64,000 nt of DNA from an uncultured Pseudomonadota bacterium (lineage in GTDB: Bacteria; Pseudomonadota; Gammaproteobacteria; Burkholderiales; Thiobacillaceae), in contig CAILNT010000008.1 in NCBI GenBank assembly GCA_903835655.1, positions 1 through 64,000 on the forward strand, in the 5' to 3' direction. The notes under the pieces are model-generated. The model did no database searches. It had not been told where the DNA came from and saw only the letters and a program-made list of their open reading frames with translations. This document shows, one piece after another, positions 1 to 8,106 of this stretch (the first letter of the stretch is position 1; every line of letters begins with the position of its first letter). The position numbers were made by a program, and so were the translations under genes.

Positions 1-74
1 CCGCGCAACGCCTCCAAGCCCACCTTCGCCTTGAACTCAGGGGCATGCACCTTCCGCTTCTTCGCTTCGCTCAT
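1..74 (-). pseudogene. IS3-family transposase OrfA, N-terminal fragment cut by window edge
   Basis: The minus strand from 74 reads MSEAKKRKVHAPEFKAKVGL and continues to the window edge. This is the usual start of the helix-turn-helix OrfA of IS3-family insertion sequences, which binds the element ends together with OrfB. Only about 24 residues lie in the window, so completeness cannot be judged. On the same strand just upstream, around 131-135, the sequence TGTGGACCCCG could be the element terminus, but the matching end is outside the window. Whether this is an intact IS or another remnant, like those that follow, is unknown. Confidence 0.75.
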
Positions 75-104
75 CGCTTCTCATTCCTTATGACTGAGCC
101 AAGC

Positions 105-255
105 TTAAACCGCTGTCTCAAAATCGGGGTCCACAATAGACCGCCACGGTCCCTCCGGGTCATACAGGTTGCGTTGACCCGAATTGTGACGCCGAATCTG
201 GGCCAGGTAGCGCGACTTCCACCCCATCAGCACCTCTGCCAGCATCCACTCGCCC
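105..255 (-). pseudogene. Unidentified ORF fragment in a mobile-element remnant
   Basis: An open minus-strand frame ends at a TAA at 105-107 and reads GEWMLAEVLMGWKSRYLAQI, then continues through RNLYDPEGPWRS to the stop. It has the look of real coding sequence, rich in W, R and Y with few low-complexity runs, but I do not recognise the family. It lies in a different frame from the ATPase remnant at 253-417 and touches it at about 253. The two are therefore either pieces of one frameshifted gene or a junction between two genes. No start codon can be assigned. Confidence 0.3.
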
Positions 256-417
256 AAAGTCGGTTTCAGCAAAATAGGCCGCCTGGTAGCGGTGGGGGTT
301 GAGCTTGGCGGTGAGTTGGCGCAGTGAGGTGGTCTTGCCCAGGCCGGGGGATTCGAGTAGCTAGGCGAAGCGCTCGTTCAGTTGCGACAAGCCACCCGAC
401 ACAAGGCTTGGCACTCG
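253..417 (-). pseudogene. Broken AAA ATPase of the ExeA/TniB transposition-helper type
   Basis: Read on the minus strand, the sequence gives a Walker A loop, ESPGLGKTTSLRQLT (about 307-351), followed by KLNPHRYQAAYFAETDFG. This pattern is typical of the small AAA ATPases that accompany transposases or sit in ExeA-like proteins. An in-frame TAG at 361-363 interrupts the frame just before the Walker A loop, and the homology stops abruptly at 253. No Walker B is found in the right frame. It is a dead fragment and fits the neighbouring IS3 and IS110 remnants. The family call is from motif recall and the exact subfamily is uncertain. Confidence 0.55.
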
Positions 418-547
418 CCACTGACACCGGTATCGCCATGCCCTTGACCCCGGTGCATTGGTCGATCTGATCCTCCAGCATGTGATGCCCGGTGCCGCGT
501 ATCATGGCCAAGTGACTCGCATTCGCCCCAACGACCAGAACCCGTCA

Positions 548-3500
548 ATGTTCCAAAAATTTAAAAACCTCGGCCTCAAGGCCCGGATCACCGGCGTCGT
601 GCTACTTCTAGTGATCGGGAGTTTCTGCATATTGACTGTGGCCGTTGAAGGGCGACTCGAGCAGGACATGGTTGCCTTGCTCGAAGCTCAACAGCATGCA
701 ACCGTCTCCTACATTGCGGCAGACATCGATGCCAAGATCCGGCAGCGAATCGATTTGATCAACCGTAACGCCCTGCTGGTTGCCGAGTGCGTCGACTCTC
801 CCACGAAGACAAGGGAGTTCCTCAAGAGCCGCATCGGTTTGCAAGCCCTCTTTCCGGCAGGTTTGCTGGTTATCGACAAGAACGGCAAGAGCGTAGCCGA
901 CTATCCAGTTGTGGCCGGTCGAGAAAATGCCACCTACAGTAAACTGGAATATTTCCAGGCGGCAATGGCGACTGGCAAGTTCGCCCTAGGTAAACCACGA
1001 GTGGGTCGATATACAAAAACCCCCGGGGTGGCCATCGCGGCACCCATCCGAGCCAAGTCCGGTGAGACAATCGGCTTGCTGGTCGGCTTTGCCACGCTCT
1101 CCGATCGCAGTCTGTTCGGACAGGTCGAGCAGGGCAAGGTGGGACGCAGCGGCGAGATTTTGGTAAGTTCACCGCGTGACCGGCTGATCGTCTCATCAAG
1201 CAACCCGGCGCGAATACTCCAGCCATTGCCTGCATCAGGCACAAGGAGGGATCGGCTCGCTGCAGAGGAAGAAGGTTCCGGCTTATCGATCAGCAACGAG
1301 GGGGTCGAGTCTCTGGTATCCGGCAAAGCCGTGCCCTCAACGGGATGGATGGTGCATATGATGCTTCCCACTGAAGTGGCCATGGCGCCGGTCAGAAATA
1401 TGAAAGCACGTGTGTATTCCACCGCCACAGGACTGACTTTGCTGGTCTGCCTGGCCGTATGGCTACTCATCAGGAACATGTTGCTTCCGCTTGAGAAAGC
1501 CACCGGGATCATCCAGAACATGACAATTGGCAAGGAAGATTTGCACATGCTGGCATTGACAGGAGGAGGCGAAATCCAAAACCTGCTGATCAGCTTCAAC
1601 AAGTTGGTCAGTCAACGCAAATCAACTGAAGCTGAACTTCTATTGGCCCAGAAATTCAGCCAGGGGACGCTGGATGGCCTCACGGCCCACATCTGTGTAC
1701 TTGATGCGGAAGGCGTCATCCTTGGTGTCAACCAGGCCTGGAAAGATTTTGCCAAAGAAAATGGGGGCTTGCCACTACGTGTCAACGAAGGTGCCAACTA
1801 CTTGACGGTCTGTGACGAGTTCGCGAGGCAGGTTGGGACTGAGGCAGATGGGATGTCTGCCGGTTTGCGCAACGTGCTCACAAGGAAAGTTGAGTTCTTT
1901 GAAATGGAGTACCCCTGCCATTCACCGAATGAGCTGCGTTGGTTCCAGGTAAGGGTGACTCGCCTTCCCGGGGAGGGGGTCGCGCGAGTGGTGGTCGCCC
2001 ATGAGAACAGCACCACACGCAAACGTGCAGAGCGGCAAATCCAAGCCGCGCGTGATTACGCCGAAAACCTGATCCGGTCTGCCAACGTCATGGTCGTTGA
2101 ACTTGATCTCGATGGACGACTGAAGGTCTTTAATCCCATGGCCGAGCATATTTCTGGCTATACCCTGGCTGAATTGCAAGGACGCAACTGGTTCGAGACC
2201 TTGGCACCAAGAGATCGTTATCCCCATGTATGGGAAACATTTGAACGTTTGTCTACTGGCGAATCTATTACCCATTTCGAGAATCCGATCCTGACCAAGG
2301 GGGGCGAAGAACGGTATATCTCCTGGAGCAATAGCACCACCTCCATGGATGGACAGATATCCGGTGTCGTCAGTTTCGGGTTAGACATCACCGATCAGCG
2401 CAAGCTGACTAAGCGTCTAGCTGAAGCGCAGCGAATGGCCCATGTAGGGAGTTGGGAACTTGAGCATGCCACCCAGGGTATGGTGTGGTCTGATGAGTTC
2501 ATCGAAATTCTGGAAATTGAGCAAAGCCGAGTACTCACCCCTGGCTGGCGGGATTTTATTCAGGTCATCCACCCTGATGATCGCAAAAGGGTAGCCGATG
2601 GCTTCGCCTGGGCACGGAACGGCAGACAGAACTTCGAAGTGGAGTGTCGTCTCCTGCTTTGCAACGACATCATCAAACACGTGGCGTTGCTGGGCGAGAG
2701 GGAGCTCGCTGCTGATGGAACATTATTGCGTACCTTCGGGACGGCCCAGGATGTGACCGACCGAGTCCTTCAGGAAGAAATGATCCGCGTAAGCGAGGAT
2801 CGCTTCCGTACCATCGCCGATTACACCTATGGATGGGAGTACTGGGAGGGTACTCTGGGTGAAATCCTTTATATGAGTCCTTCCTGCGAGCGCATCAGCG
2901 GATATACCCGCATGGAATTCATCATGGACCCAGACTTGCTCAGACGAGTCGTCCATCCTGATGATCGTGCCTCATTCGATGTCCATCATCGTGATCTAGA
3001 GTCACACCACGAAGGTCATCTACATTTCCGCATCCTGACAAAGTCGGGCAAGGTTTTATGGATCGCCCATGGATGCCAAGGTGTCTTTTCCATGGATAAA
3101 AAATTTCTAGGCAGGAGGGCCAGCAATCGTGACATCACGGATCTGAAGGATGCCGAGCAAGCCGCGCATCATCTGGCTCACTATGACCCCCTCACAGGAT
3201 TGCCCAATCGTAGGCTTCTGCTAGATCGGCTACACCTTGCCCTGACGCAAGCCAAGCGATTCCATCGTGCGTTGGCAGTCATGTTCCTAGATTTGGATCA
3301 TTTCAAGAAAATCAATGACACACTGGGTCACGAGATCGGTGACAAGTTGTTGATCGAGGTCAGCCGGCGTTTTTCCGCCTGCGTTCGGGCCGGCGATACT
3401 GTTTCTCGCCCTGGTGGAGATGAGTTTGTCATTATTCTTCAGGAGATTTCAAATCCAGATGCTGCAACCGCAGTGGCCGATAAAATTATTCAAGCAATTC

Positions 3501-3682
3501 ATAGCCCAATCCATATCGGCAACCACTCACTTGATGTGACTACCAGCATTGGAATAGCCATCTATCCTGTAGATGGTACTGATGATGCTGGTGAGTTGAT
3601 GAAGAATGCGGATATCGCCATGTATGAGACTAAACAGGCTGGTCGTAATGGGTACCAACTCTACGTCAATTACGAAATTTAA
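548..3682 (+). CDS. Membrane diguanylate cyclase with periplasmic sensor, several PAS domains and GGDEF
   Basis: This protein of 1044 residues should synthesise cyclic di-GMP in response to an extracytoplasmic signal. A first membrane helix (about 14-34) and a second (about 290-312) enclose a periplasmic region of dCACHE type. A HAMP-like linker follows, then about four PAS-like domains (roughly 380-865) and a C-terminal GGDEF domain. The signature is RPGGDEF with the motif at 956-960. The usual residue before GGDEF is Leu, so the Pro is a slight oddity. An RAGD sequence five residues upstream matches the product-inhibition I-site. There is no EAL domain. I chose ATG 548 because the hydrophobic N-terminus begins right after it; an upstream in-frame ATG at 458 would add 30 polar residues overlapping mobile-element debris. 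It sits alone among accessory genes. Confidence 0.9.
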   Translation: MFQKFKNLGLKARITGVVLLLVIGSFCILTVAVEGRLEQDMVALLEAQQHATVSYIAADIDAKIRQRIDLINRNALLVAECVDSPTKTREFLKSRIGLQALFPAGLLVIDKNGKSVADYPVVAGRENATYSKLEYFQAAMATGKFALGKPRVGRYTKTPGVAIAAPIRAKSGETIGLLVGFATLSDRSLFGQVEQGKVGRSGEILVSSPRDRLIVSSSNPARILQPLPASGTRRDRLAAEEEGSGLSISNEGVESLVSGKAVPSTGWMVHMMLPTEVAMAPVRNMKARVYSTATGLTLLVCLAVWLLIRNMLLPLEKATGIIQNMTIGKEDLHMLALTGGGEIQNLLISFNKLVSQRKSTEAELLLAQKFSQGTLDGLTAHICVLDAEGVILGVNQAWKDFAKENGGLPLRVNEGANYLTVCDEFARQVGTEADGMSAGLRNVLTRKVEFFEMEYPCHSPNELRWFQVRVTRLPGEGVARVVVAHENSTTRKRAERQIQAARDYAENLIRSANVMVVELDLDGRLKVFNPMAEHISGYTLAELQGRNWFETLAPRDRYPHVWETFERLSTGESITHFENPILTKGGEERYISWSNSTTSMDGQISGVVSFGLDITDQRKLTKRLAEAQRMAHVGSWELEHATQGMVWSDEFIEILEIEQSRVLTPGWRDFIQVIHPDDRKRVADGFAWARNGRQNFEVECRLLLCNDIIKHVALLGERELAADGTLLRTFGTAQDVTDRVLQEEMIRVSEDRFRTIADYTYGWEYWEGTLGEILYMSPSCERISGYTRMEFIMDPDLLRRVVHPDDRASFDVHHRDLESHHEGHLHFRILTKSGKVLWIAHGCQGVFSMDKKFLGRRASNRDITDLKDAEQAAHHLAHYDPLTGLPNRRLLLDRLHLALTQAKRFHRALAVMFLDLDHFKKINDTLGHEIGDKLLIEVSRRFSACVRAGDTVSRPGGDEFVIILQEISNPDAATAVADKIIQAIHSPIHIGNHSLDVTTSIGIAIYPVDGTDDAGELMKNADIAMYETKQAGRNGYQLYVNYEI

Positions 3683-3796
3683 TAAGTAAGCCTGCGCTAC
3701 CGATTTTGCCTCGAGAAGCCCGGGGGCAGCTGTGGCCGTCGGGCAGCGCAGATTTCTTTGAGTAATGCAAAACAGTTCCGAGGACTTACTTAGGAT

Positions 3797-4225
3797 TCAT
3801 CCTTCCCACGGATTGAGGACGGTGAGTCCTGCAATGCCTTCGAAATCCTTGCAGTTTCGCGTCGCCAGAGGCAGTTCATGGTGGAGGGCAGTGGCGGCGA
3901 TCAGGCCGTCCTCGGTGGAAATGGCATGGCCGCGCCGGGTGCGTCCGGCGACGAGCAGCGCGTACTCCGGCGCGCTGTTGCCGTCGAAAGTAAGACTGTG
4001 CCCGGCAAAGTCCTCCTCGAACATCTGCTCCGCCGCAGCGGCGAGACTGTCGCGCCGCTTACCGGCGGGCAGGAGCGCGATGCCCAGCAGAATCTCTGCG
4101 CGAGTGATGGCGCTGACAAAATAGGAGGTGCCTTGCTGCCGGTTGAACCAGTCCAGTACTACCAGGGCCGGCTCCGGGCGCATGAGTTCCGAGAGAACGT
4201 TGGTGTCGAGCAGAATGCTGCCCAT
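3797..4225 (-). CDS. vapC: VapC-like PIN-domain toxin (FitB type)
   Basis: This 142-residue protein is the probable ribonuclease toxin of a type II toxin-antitoxin pair. The PIN-domain acidic residues are visible. LDTNVLSE near the N-terminus supplies the first Asp, AEILLGI near residue 43 the Glu, STEDGLIAATA near 105 the central Asp, and NCKDFEG near 128 the last Asp. These would bind the divalent metals needed to cut RNA. The start is two bases after the stop of the antitoxin gene, so the pair is translated together, antitoxin first, as is usual. The closest match in form is FitB/VapC of the RHH-partnered group. Its RNA target cannot be told from sequence. Confidence 0.9.
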   Translation of the reverse strand: MGSILLDTNVLSELMRPEPALVVLDWFNRQQGTSYFVSAITRAEILLGIALLPAGKRRDSLAAAAEQMFEEDFAGHSLTFDGNSAPEYALLVAGRTRRGHAISTEDGLIAATALHHELPLATRNCKDFEGIAGLTVLNPWEG

Positions 4226-4227
4226 GG

Positions 4228-4473
4228 CTAGTCCTTTTGGACGATCGGCAGGCGGGCCGCGCGACGCTCGGGGATCGGCAGTTCGTCCACCCCCAGGTCG
4301 GCGAAACGCTGGCAGATCTTTTGCGCAAAGCCGGCACCCGTGGCTTCATCCTGTACCGCGCGCAGCAGGATGTCCCGTGCTTCCTGCTCCATCGAGCAGC
4401 CGTGACGGGCTGCCTGCAGGCGCAGACGCATTTTCAGTTGGTCGTCGAAATTACGGATGGTCAGACTGGCCAT
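4228..4473 (-). CDS. vapB: FitA/VapB-like ribbon-helix-helix antitoxin
   Basis: This 81-residue protein begins MASLTIRNFDDQLKMRLRLQ, a ribbon-helix-helix DNA-binding N-terminus of the FitA/VapB type. The C-terminal half would wrap and neutralise the PIN toxin encoded two bases downstream. The RHH dimer is expected to bind its own promoter and repress the operon. The ATG at 4473 is preceded by CTGGAG at a suitable distance. An upstream in-frame extension to 4743 is open but has no family resemblance and runs through IS110 debris. A direct repeat, AATCATT twice, lies just upstream and is a candidate operator. Confidence 0.88.
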   Translation of the reverse strand: MASLTIRNFDDQLKMRLRLQAARHGCSMEQEARDILLRAVQDEATGAGFAQKICQRFADLGVDELPIPERRAARLPIVQKD

Positions 4474-4499
4474 AGTACGACTCCAGGTGATTTCAATGC

Positions 4500-4515
4500 A
4501 ATCATTGTAATCATT
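4500..4515 (-). promoter_or_regulatory. Candidate VapB operator: tandem AATCATT repeat upstream of vapBC
   Basis: Two copies of AATCATT separated by GT lie 27-42 bases upstream of the vapB start codon, in a short AT-rich patch of an otherwise GC-rich region. Autoregulation through such repeats is typical of RHH antitoxins. No clear -35/-10 pair is visible, so the assignment rests on position and repetition only. Confidence 0.3.
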
Positions 4516-4733
4516 CCTGGGTGATGAGACTAGGCACCTCGGGAGGCGTCGGCGGCAGTGGCTGGGCGGGGCTGACTTCGAATGCCCAGAGTGCCGGTGG
4601 CCCCGCCGAGTGTATCGGTGAAATCTTCTATACGTATTGTGGCCATCGTGACGGAAGCCTGTACCATGACGAAGGTCGGTCGGCGTCGCGTGGGGCGGGG
4701 CGGGGCGGGGAAGGGCGCGTGTGATCACGTCGG

Positions 4734-4982
4734 CTAACTGCAAGGCCTGAGCGCGCGGTTGGCGCAGCGTTTGGCCTTACTGCTCATCACCTTGCCGCCG
4801 GTGATTTTGGTTCCTGGGCACAAGGCTAGCCAACTGGTGAAATGCTTGTCGAACTTCGGGTCGTTGCGCGCACGACTGCGTTTCTTGCCCTTGGCGGGGC
4901 TCCCTTCATAAATTTGCAGACGCTCCAGTTGTGCCTCGATCTCCCGGTCGCACTCGGCCAGTTGGGTAACCGGGCTTGTCAT
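4734..4982 (-). pseudogene. IS110-family transposase, C-terminal remnant
   Basis: The minus strand reads CDREIEAQLERLQ and then HFTSWLALCPGTKITGGKV, SSKAKRCANRA. These are hallmarks of the C-terminal half (Transposase_20 part) of IS110/IS116-type transposases, which carry a catalytic Ser rather than a full DDE triad. The N-terminal RuvC-like half is missing. Residues between the two blocks appear deleted, and a one-base shift near 4750 changes NRAAQALQLA-type sequence into NRALRPCS and a stop. The fragment is inactive. It lies between vapBC and the DUF2442 gene and marks the region as a mobile-DNA graveyard. Confidence 0.8.
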
Positions 4983-4988
4983 CCATCT

Positions 4989-5279
4989 TCATGGTGGACT
5001 TTGCCATGCGCCTTCTCTGGACATTGAACTGGCGTCAACCCTAGCCAAGGGAACGGATTCGTCGTATAGGGTTTCGGGTGCGACGTCGATTTCTCCCGGC
5101 CAGACCACCGTGCCGTGTTCGGCGCGAACACGGTGAAAATCTTGTGTTAAGTGGATACGATTCCACGGTTTGACGGCCAGCAGTGGTTTCATGTCGAAGC
5201 TCCGCCATTCGCCGTTTTCGAAGAGCAGATCGAGCGAGAAATCGTCGTTTGCCTGAACGCGAACTACATCGATCAACAT
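4989..5279 (-). CDS. DUF2442 domain protein
   Basis: A 96-residue protein beginning MLIDVVRVQANDDFSLDLLF with the DUF2442 pattern: a short beta-rich N-terminus, GEWRSFDMKPLL, then a central F..V....GT..WP.. block and DVAPETLYDESV near the end. The WPGEIDVAPETLY stretch is the strongest family mark. The function is not established. Members usually sit beside a DUF4160 gene, as here, and the pair is often suspected of being a toxin-antitoxin-like module. I chose ATG 5279 over an upstream ATG at 5324 because the family starts here and only seven bases separate it from the DUF4160 stop. Confidence 0.85.
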   Translation of the reverse strand: MLIDVVRVQANDDFSLDLLFENGEWRSFDMKPLLAVKPWNRIHLTQDFHRVRAEHGTVVWPGEIDVAPETLYDESVPLARVDASSMSREGAWQSPP

Positions 5280-5286
5280 GGCAACC

Positions 5287-5556
5287 TCACTGTAAAGGGG
5301 CGATTTTGTAAGGATCGTCGCCACTCACCGCGAGTTCCCAATCGGCCAGCAACTCGTCGCGGTGTATGTCCATCCACACCTGCACCATACGCAATTGCCG
5401 GGTTGGAATTTCACCATCCAGCACCGCACTGTCGGCAATCGCCAGCACCACTGCCTGGCCTTGGTAGCGGGCGTGAATGTGCGGCAAGTGGTGGTGTCCA
5501 GTGTCGCGGAAGTACATCTGGATCAAAATACCGTAGAACATGCTAATCGTGGGCAT
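5287..5556 (-). CDS. DUF4160 domain protein
   Basis: An 89-residue protein starting MPTISMFYGILIQMYFRDTG, followed by HHHLPHIHARYQG, the His-rich signature of DUF4160. It ends with a WELAV stretch of the family type. It is the first gene of a two-gene unit with the DUF2442 gene seven bases downstream. The role is unknown. The His cluster hints at metal binding, but this is inference. The ATG at 5556 lies inside the end of the HsdS remnant (14-base overlap), which suggests the pair once followed a restriction-modification operon. Confidence 0.85.
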   Translation of the reverse strand: MPTISMFYGILIQMYFRDTGHHHLPHIHARYQGQAVVLAIADSAVLDGEIPTRQLRMVQVWMDIHRDELLADWELAVSGDDPYKIAPLQ

Positions 5557-5833
5557 GGCCAGTCTCCTGGGTCTTTGCAAGTTCCGTCTGGGTTTCATTT
5601 GTTTCACCCCAGACATGGGCGAGGGTGGCCTGGATTTTCTTCTCGCAGCGGGCGATCAGTTCGCGGTTGGCTGCCACCAGGGCTTGCTCGGCCTCGATCT
5701 CGGCGACGATGGCTTGCTGGATGGCTAGGGGTGGGAGGGGGAATGTAATCGCGCTCAAGTCGTCAGTGTTGATCTTCAGCGTTCCGTGCGCGACGGTTTC
5801 CAGAATCTTCCGAAACTGAGGTTCTGATGACAT
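5543..5833 (-). pseudogene. HsdS-like type I restriction specificity subunit, C-terminal remnant
   Basis: The open frame reads FRKILETVAHGTLKINTDDL, then FPLPPLAIQQAIVAEIEAEQ and a long helix to ARCEKKIQATLAHVWGE. This is the end of a target-recognition domain plus the distal conserved helix of a type I restriction-modification specificity protein. At least 300 residues are missing upstream. No methylase or restriction gene is in the window, so it is a truncated remnant. Its stop overlaps the start of the DUF4160 gene. Confidence 0.7.
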
Positions 5834-6327
5834 GCGAGTCTGCTCCGAGGACACCGCGCGCTCGTCTGAGCGTGGCGAGTGTCTCACACCCCCTTTCGAT
5901 CATGTGGGGTATGCCTCCACGACATCACCCGGCAATCCTGATACTTCGGATCTACAGCCGTGGGCGTGCGGCCGGCGCAACCTGGCCGCAGGCCGTGCCG
6001 TCAGATCGCAGAAAAGTCAGTATTGGGAAGCCTCGAACCCCATCCGTTTTGATTACTCAACACGAGGTGAACAGCGGTGGCGGTGTGGCCCGTGGTGTCG
6101 AGCCTGCGGGCCACTAGGCCGGACTGATGGCGAGACTAGACGGGTTCAGCCGCGACCGAGATCAATGCTTAAAACGCTTGTCTGAAGGGGGGCGGAAGGT
6201 AATCGCCGTCAGCATGAATTGGCGATTTTGGCTTGCTGGAGCGCATGGTTTTACGCGCCCTGCTTACCCATGTGCTTACCAGGGTTTTTTCGGATTAACT
6301 GAAACTCTCGTAAACCATTAAATACTT
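5834..6327. other. Gene-free stretch between HsdS remnant and tRNA-Val
   Basis: No reading frame in this stretch has recognisable protein features, and base composition and codon pattern are irregular. It lies directly downstream of the 3' end of tRNA-Val, the usual place for island integration. I see no intact integrase gene and no direct copy of the tRNA 3' end on the left side. It is probably degraded island DNA. Confidence 0.5.
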
Positions 6328-6402
6328 TGGTGGGCAGTAGTGGTTTCGAACCACCGACCCCCGCCGTGTGAAGGCGATGCTCTACCACTGAGCTAACTGC
6401 CC
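6328..6402 (-). tRNA. tRNA-Val, anticodon CAC
   Basis: On the minus strand the sequence folds into a full cloverleaf. The acceptor is GGGCAGT/ACTGCCC. The D arm is GCTC-AGTGGTA-GAGC. The anticodon arm is TCGCC-TTCACAC-GGCGG with anticodon CAC, and the T arm is GGTGG-TTCGAAA-CCACT. Discriminator A is followed by an encoded CCA at 6330-6328. It reads the GUG valine codon. Its 3' end faces the accessory block to the left, making it the likely integration site for that block. Confidence 0.95.
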
Positions 6403-6503
6403 AAAGCGGCGCGCAGTGTACGAAGATGGGGCCGCCAGGTCAAAGGATTTTTTCGCGGGCGAGGCTAGTAGAATCACGGCCTTTCGCACTCGACGCCTCG
6501 ATC

Positions 6504-7928
6504 ATGGTCCGCACCCGCTTCGCACCTTCCCCCACCGGCTACCTGCATATCGGTGGCGCCCGCACCGCGTTGTTTTCCTGGGCTTACGCTCGCAAGATGG
6601 GGGGGGCGTTCGTCCTGCGTATCGAGGATACCGACCAGGAACGTTCCACCCAGGCCTCCGTGCAGGCCATACTCGACGGCCTGGCCTGGCTGGGGATCGA
6701 CTGGGACGAGGGCCCGCACTACCAGATGCAGCGCATGGAACGCTACAAGGCGGTGGTCGACCAGTTGCTGGAAGCCGGACAGGCCTACTACTGCTATGCC
6801 AGTCGAGAGGAACTCGACGCGATGCGCGAGGCGCAAAAGGCACGCGGCGAAAAGCCGCGTTACGACGGGCGCTGGCGGCCAGAGGTGGGCAAGACGCTGG
6901 CCGCGCCCCCGGCCGGAGCGGGGGGGGCATCTAAGCCGGTGATCCGCTTCAGGACGCCGCGAGAGGGTGGCGTCACTTTCAACGACATGATCAAGGGCCC
7001 GATCACCGTGGCCAACGCGGAGCTGGACGACCTGGTGATCGTGCGTGGGGATGGCGTGCCCACGTACAACTTCGGCGTGGTGGTGGACGACTGGGACATG
7101 GGCATCAGCCACGTCATTCGCGGCGACGATCATGTCAACAACACGCCTCGCCAGATCAACATCCTCCAGGCCCTGGGCGCGCCCATTCCCACCTATGCGC
7201 ATGTGCCCATGATCCTCGGCCAGGACGGCGAGCGGTTGTCGAAGCGGCATGGTGCGGTTTCGGTGCTGCAATATCGCGACGAAGGCTTCCTTCCTGAAGC
7301 CTTGCTCAACTACCTGGCGCGCCTGGGCTGGGGGCATGGCGACGAAGAGAAGTTCGACCTCGCGCAATTCGTCGAATGGTTCGATGTCGGCCATGTCAGC
7401 CACTCCGCCGCGCGTTTCGACGCGGGCAAGTTGACTTGGCTGAATCAGCAGTATCTCAAGGAGGCCGATAACGCCCGCCTGGCGGAGCTGGTTCGGCCCT
7501 TCCTGGTGGCGCAATGCGTCGATTCGACGCAAGGGCCGGACCTCGCGGCCCTGGTCGGCCTGGTCAAGGAGCGGGTGAGCAGCATCGTCGAGTTGGCCGA
7601 TGCCGTGCACATCTACTTCCACCAGGCCCTGGCCGCGGTCGAGGATATCAAGGCCAGGCTCGATCGCGATGCGCTGCCCGCCTTCGAGCAGCTGCGCATC
7701 GATCTGGCCACGGTGGCCTGGGATGCGCCGGCCATAGGCCAACTCATCAAGGACACGGCCAAGGCCTTCAATCTGAAGATGGGCCAGATCGGCATGCCGC
7801 TGCGCCTGGTCCTGTTCGGCACCGCACAGACTCCAGCCATCGACCAGACCCTGTTCCTGCTGGGGCGCAGCGAAACCCTGCGCCGCTTCGAGGCCGCCTG
7901 GCCGCAAGCGCTGGCAGCGGTGGCGTAA
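6504..7928 (+). CDS. gltX: Glutamate--tRNA ligase
   Basis: This 474-residue class I aminoacyl-tRNA synthetase charges tRNA-Glu with glutamate. The N-terminal VRTRFAPSPTGYLHIGGART contains the HIGH-type ATP-binding signature. ERLSKRHGAVSV near residue 245 is the KMSKS-type loop. The length is normal for a bacterial GluRS. ATG 6504 is chosen because the family begins MxxRTRFAPSPTG; the 26 upstream in-frame residues do not match. It is transcribed away from tRNA-Val, with only 101 bases between them, and stands alone. Confidence 0.97.
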   Translation: MVRTRFAPSPTGYLHIGGARTALFSWAYARKMGGAFVLRIEDTDQERSTQASVQAILDGLAWLGIDWDEGPHYQMQRMERYKAVVDQLLEAGQAYYCYASREELDAMREAQKARGEKPRYDGRWRPEVGKTLAAPPAGAGGASKPVIRFRTPREGGVTFNDMIKGPITVANAELDDLVIVRGDGVPTYNFGVVVDDWDMGISHVIRGDDHVNNTPRQINILQALGAPIPTYAHVPMILGQDGERLSKRHGAVSVLQYRDEGFLPEALLNYLARLGWGHGDEEKFDLAQFVEWFDVGHVSHSAARFDAGKLTWLNQQYLKEADNARLAELVRPFLVAQCVDSTQGPDLAALVGLVKERVSSIVELADAVHIYFHQALAAVEDIKARLDRDALPAFEQLRIDLATVAWDAPAIGQLIKDTAKAFNLKMGQIGMPLRLVLFGTAQTPAIDQTLFLLGRSETLRRFEAAWPQALAAVA

Positions 7929-8106
7929 TTCGACAGGCTAGAATGCACTTCGCCCGTAACCGTTCATGGTTCGATGCCCCTGCGCCGATGCAAACCGCGT
8001 CGGGCCACGAACGGTTGCCTCACCCCCAACCCTTCTCCCGGTGGGAGAGGGGGCTTCGTGGTCGCGGTTGCGGCTTGTACGAAAAAAAGAGACGGATCGT
8101 TCGTTC

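Noticed and set aside
4530-4667. A 45-codon minus-strand frame starting MVQASVTMATIRIEDFTDTL, between vapB and the IS110 remnant
   Set aside because: It looked like a possible small peptide gene, but it has no ribosome site, no cleavage or modification genes nearby, and lies in IS-derived debris.
5834-6330. An integrase start next to tRNA-Val on the minus strand
   Set aside because: The open frame reading MRSSKPKSPIHADGDYLPPP stops after 25 codons and has no recombinase motifs.
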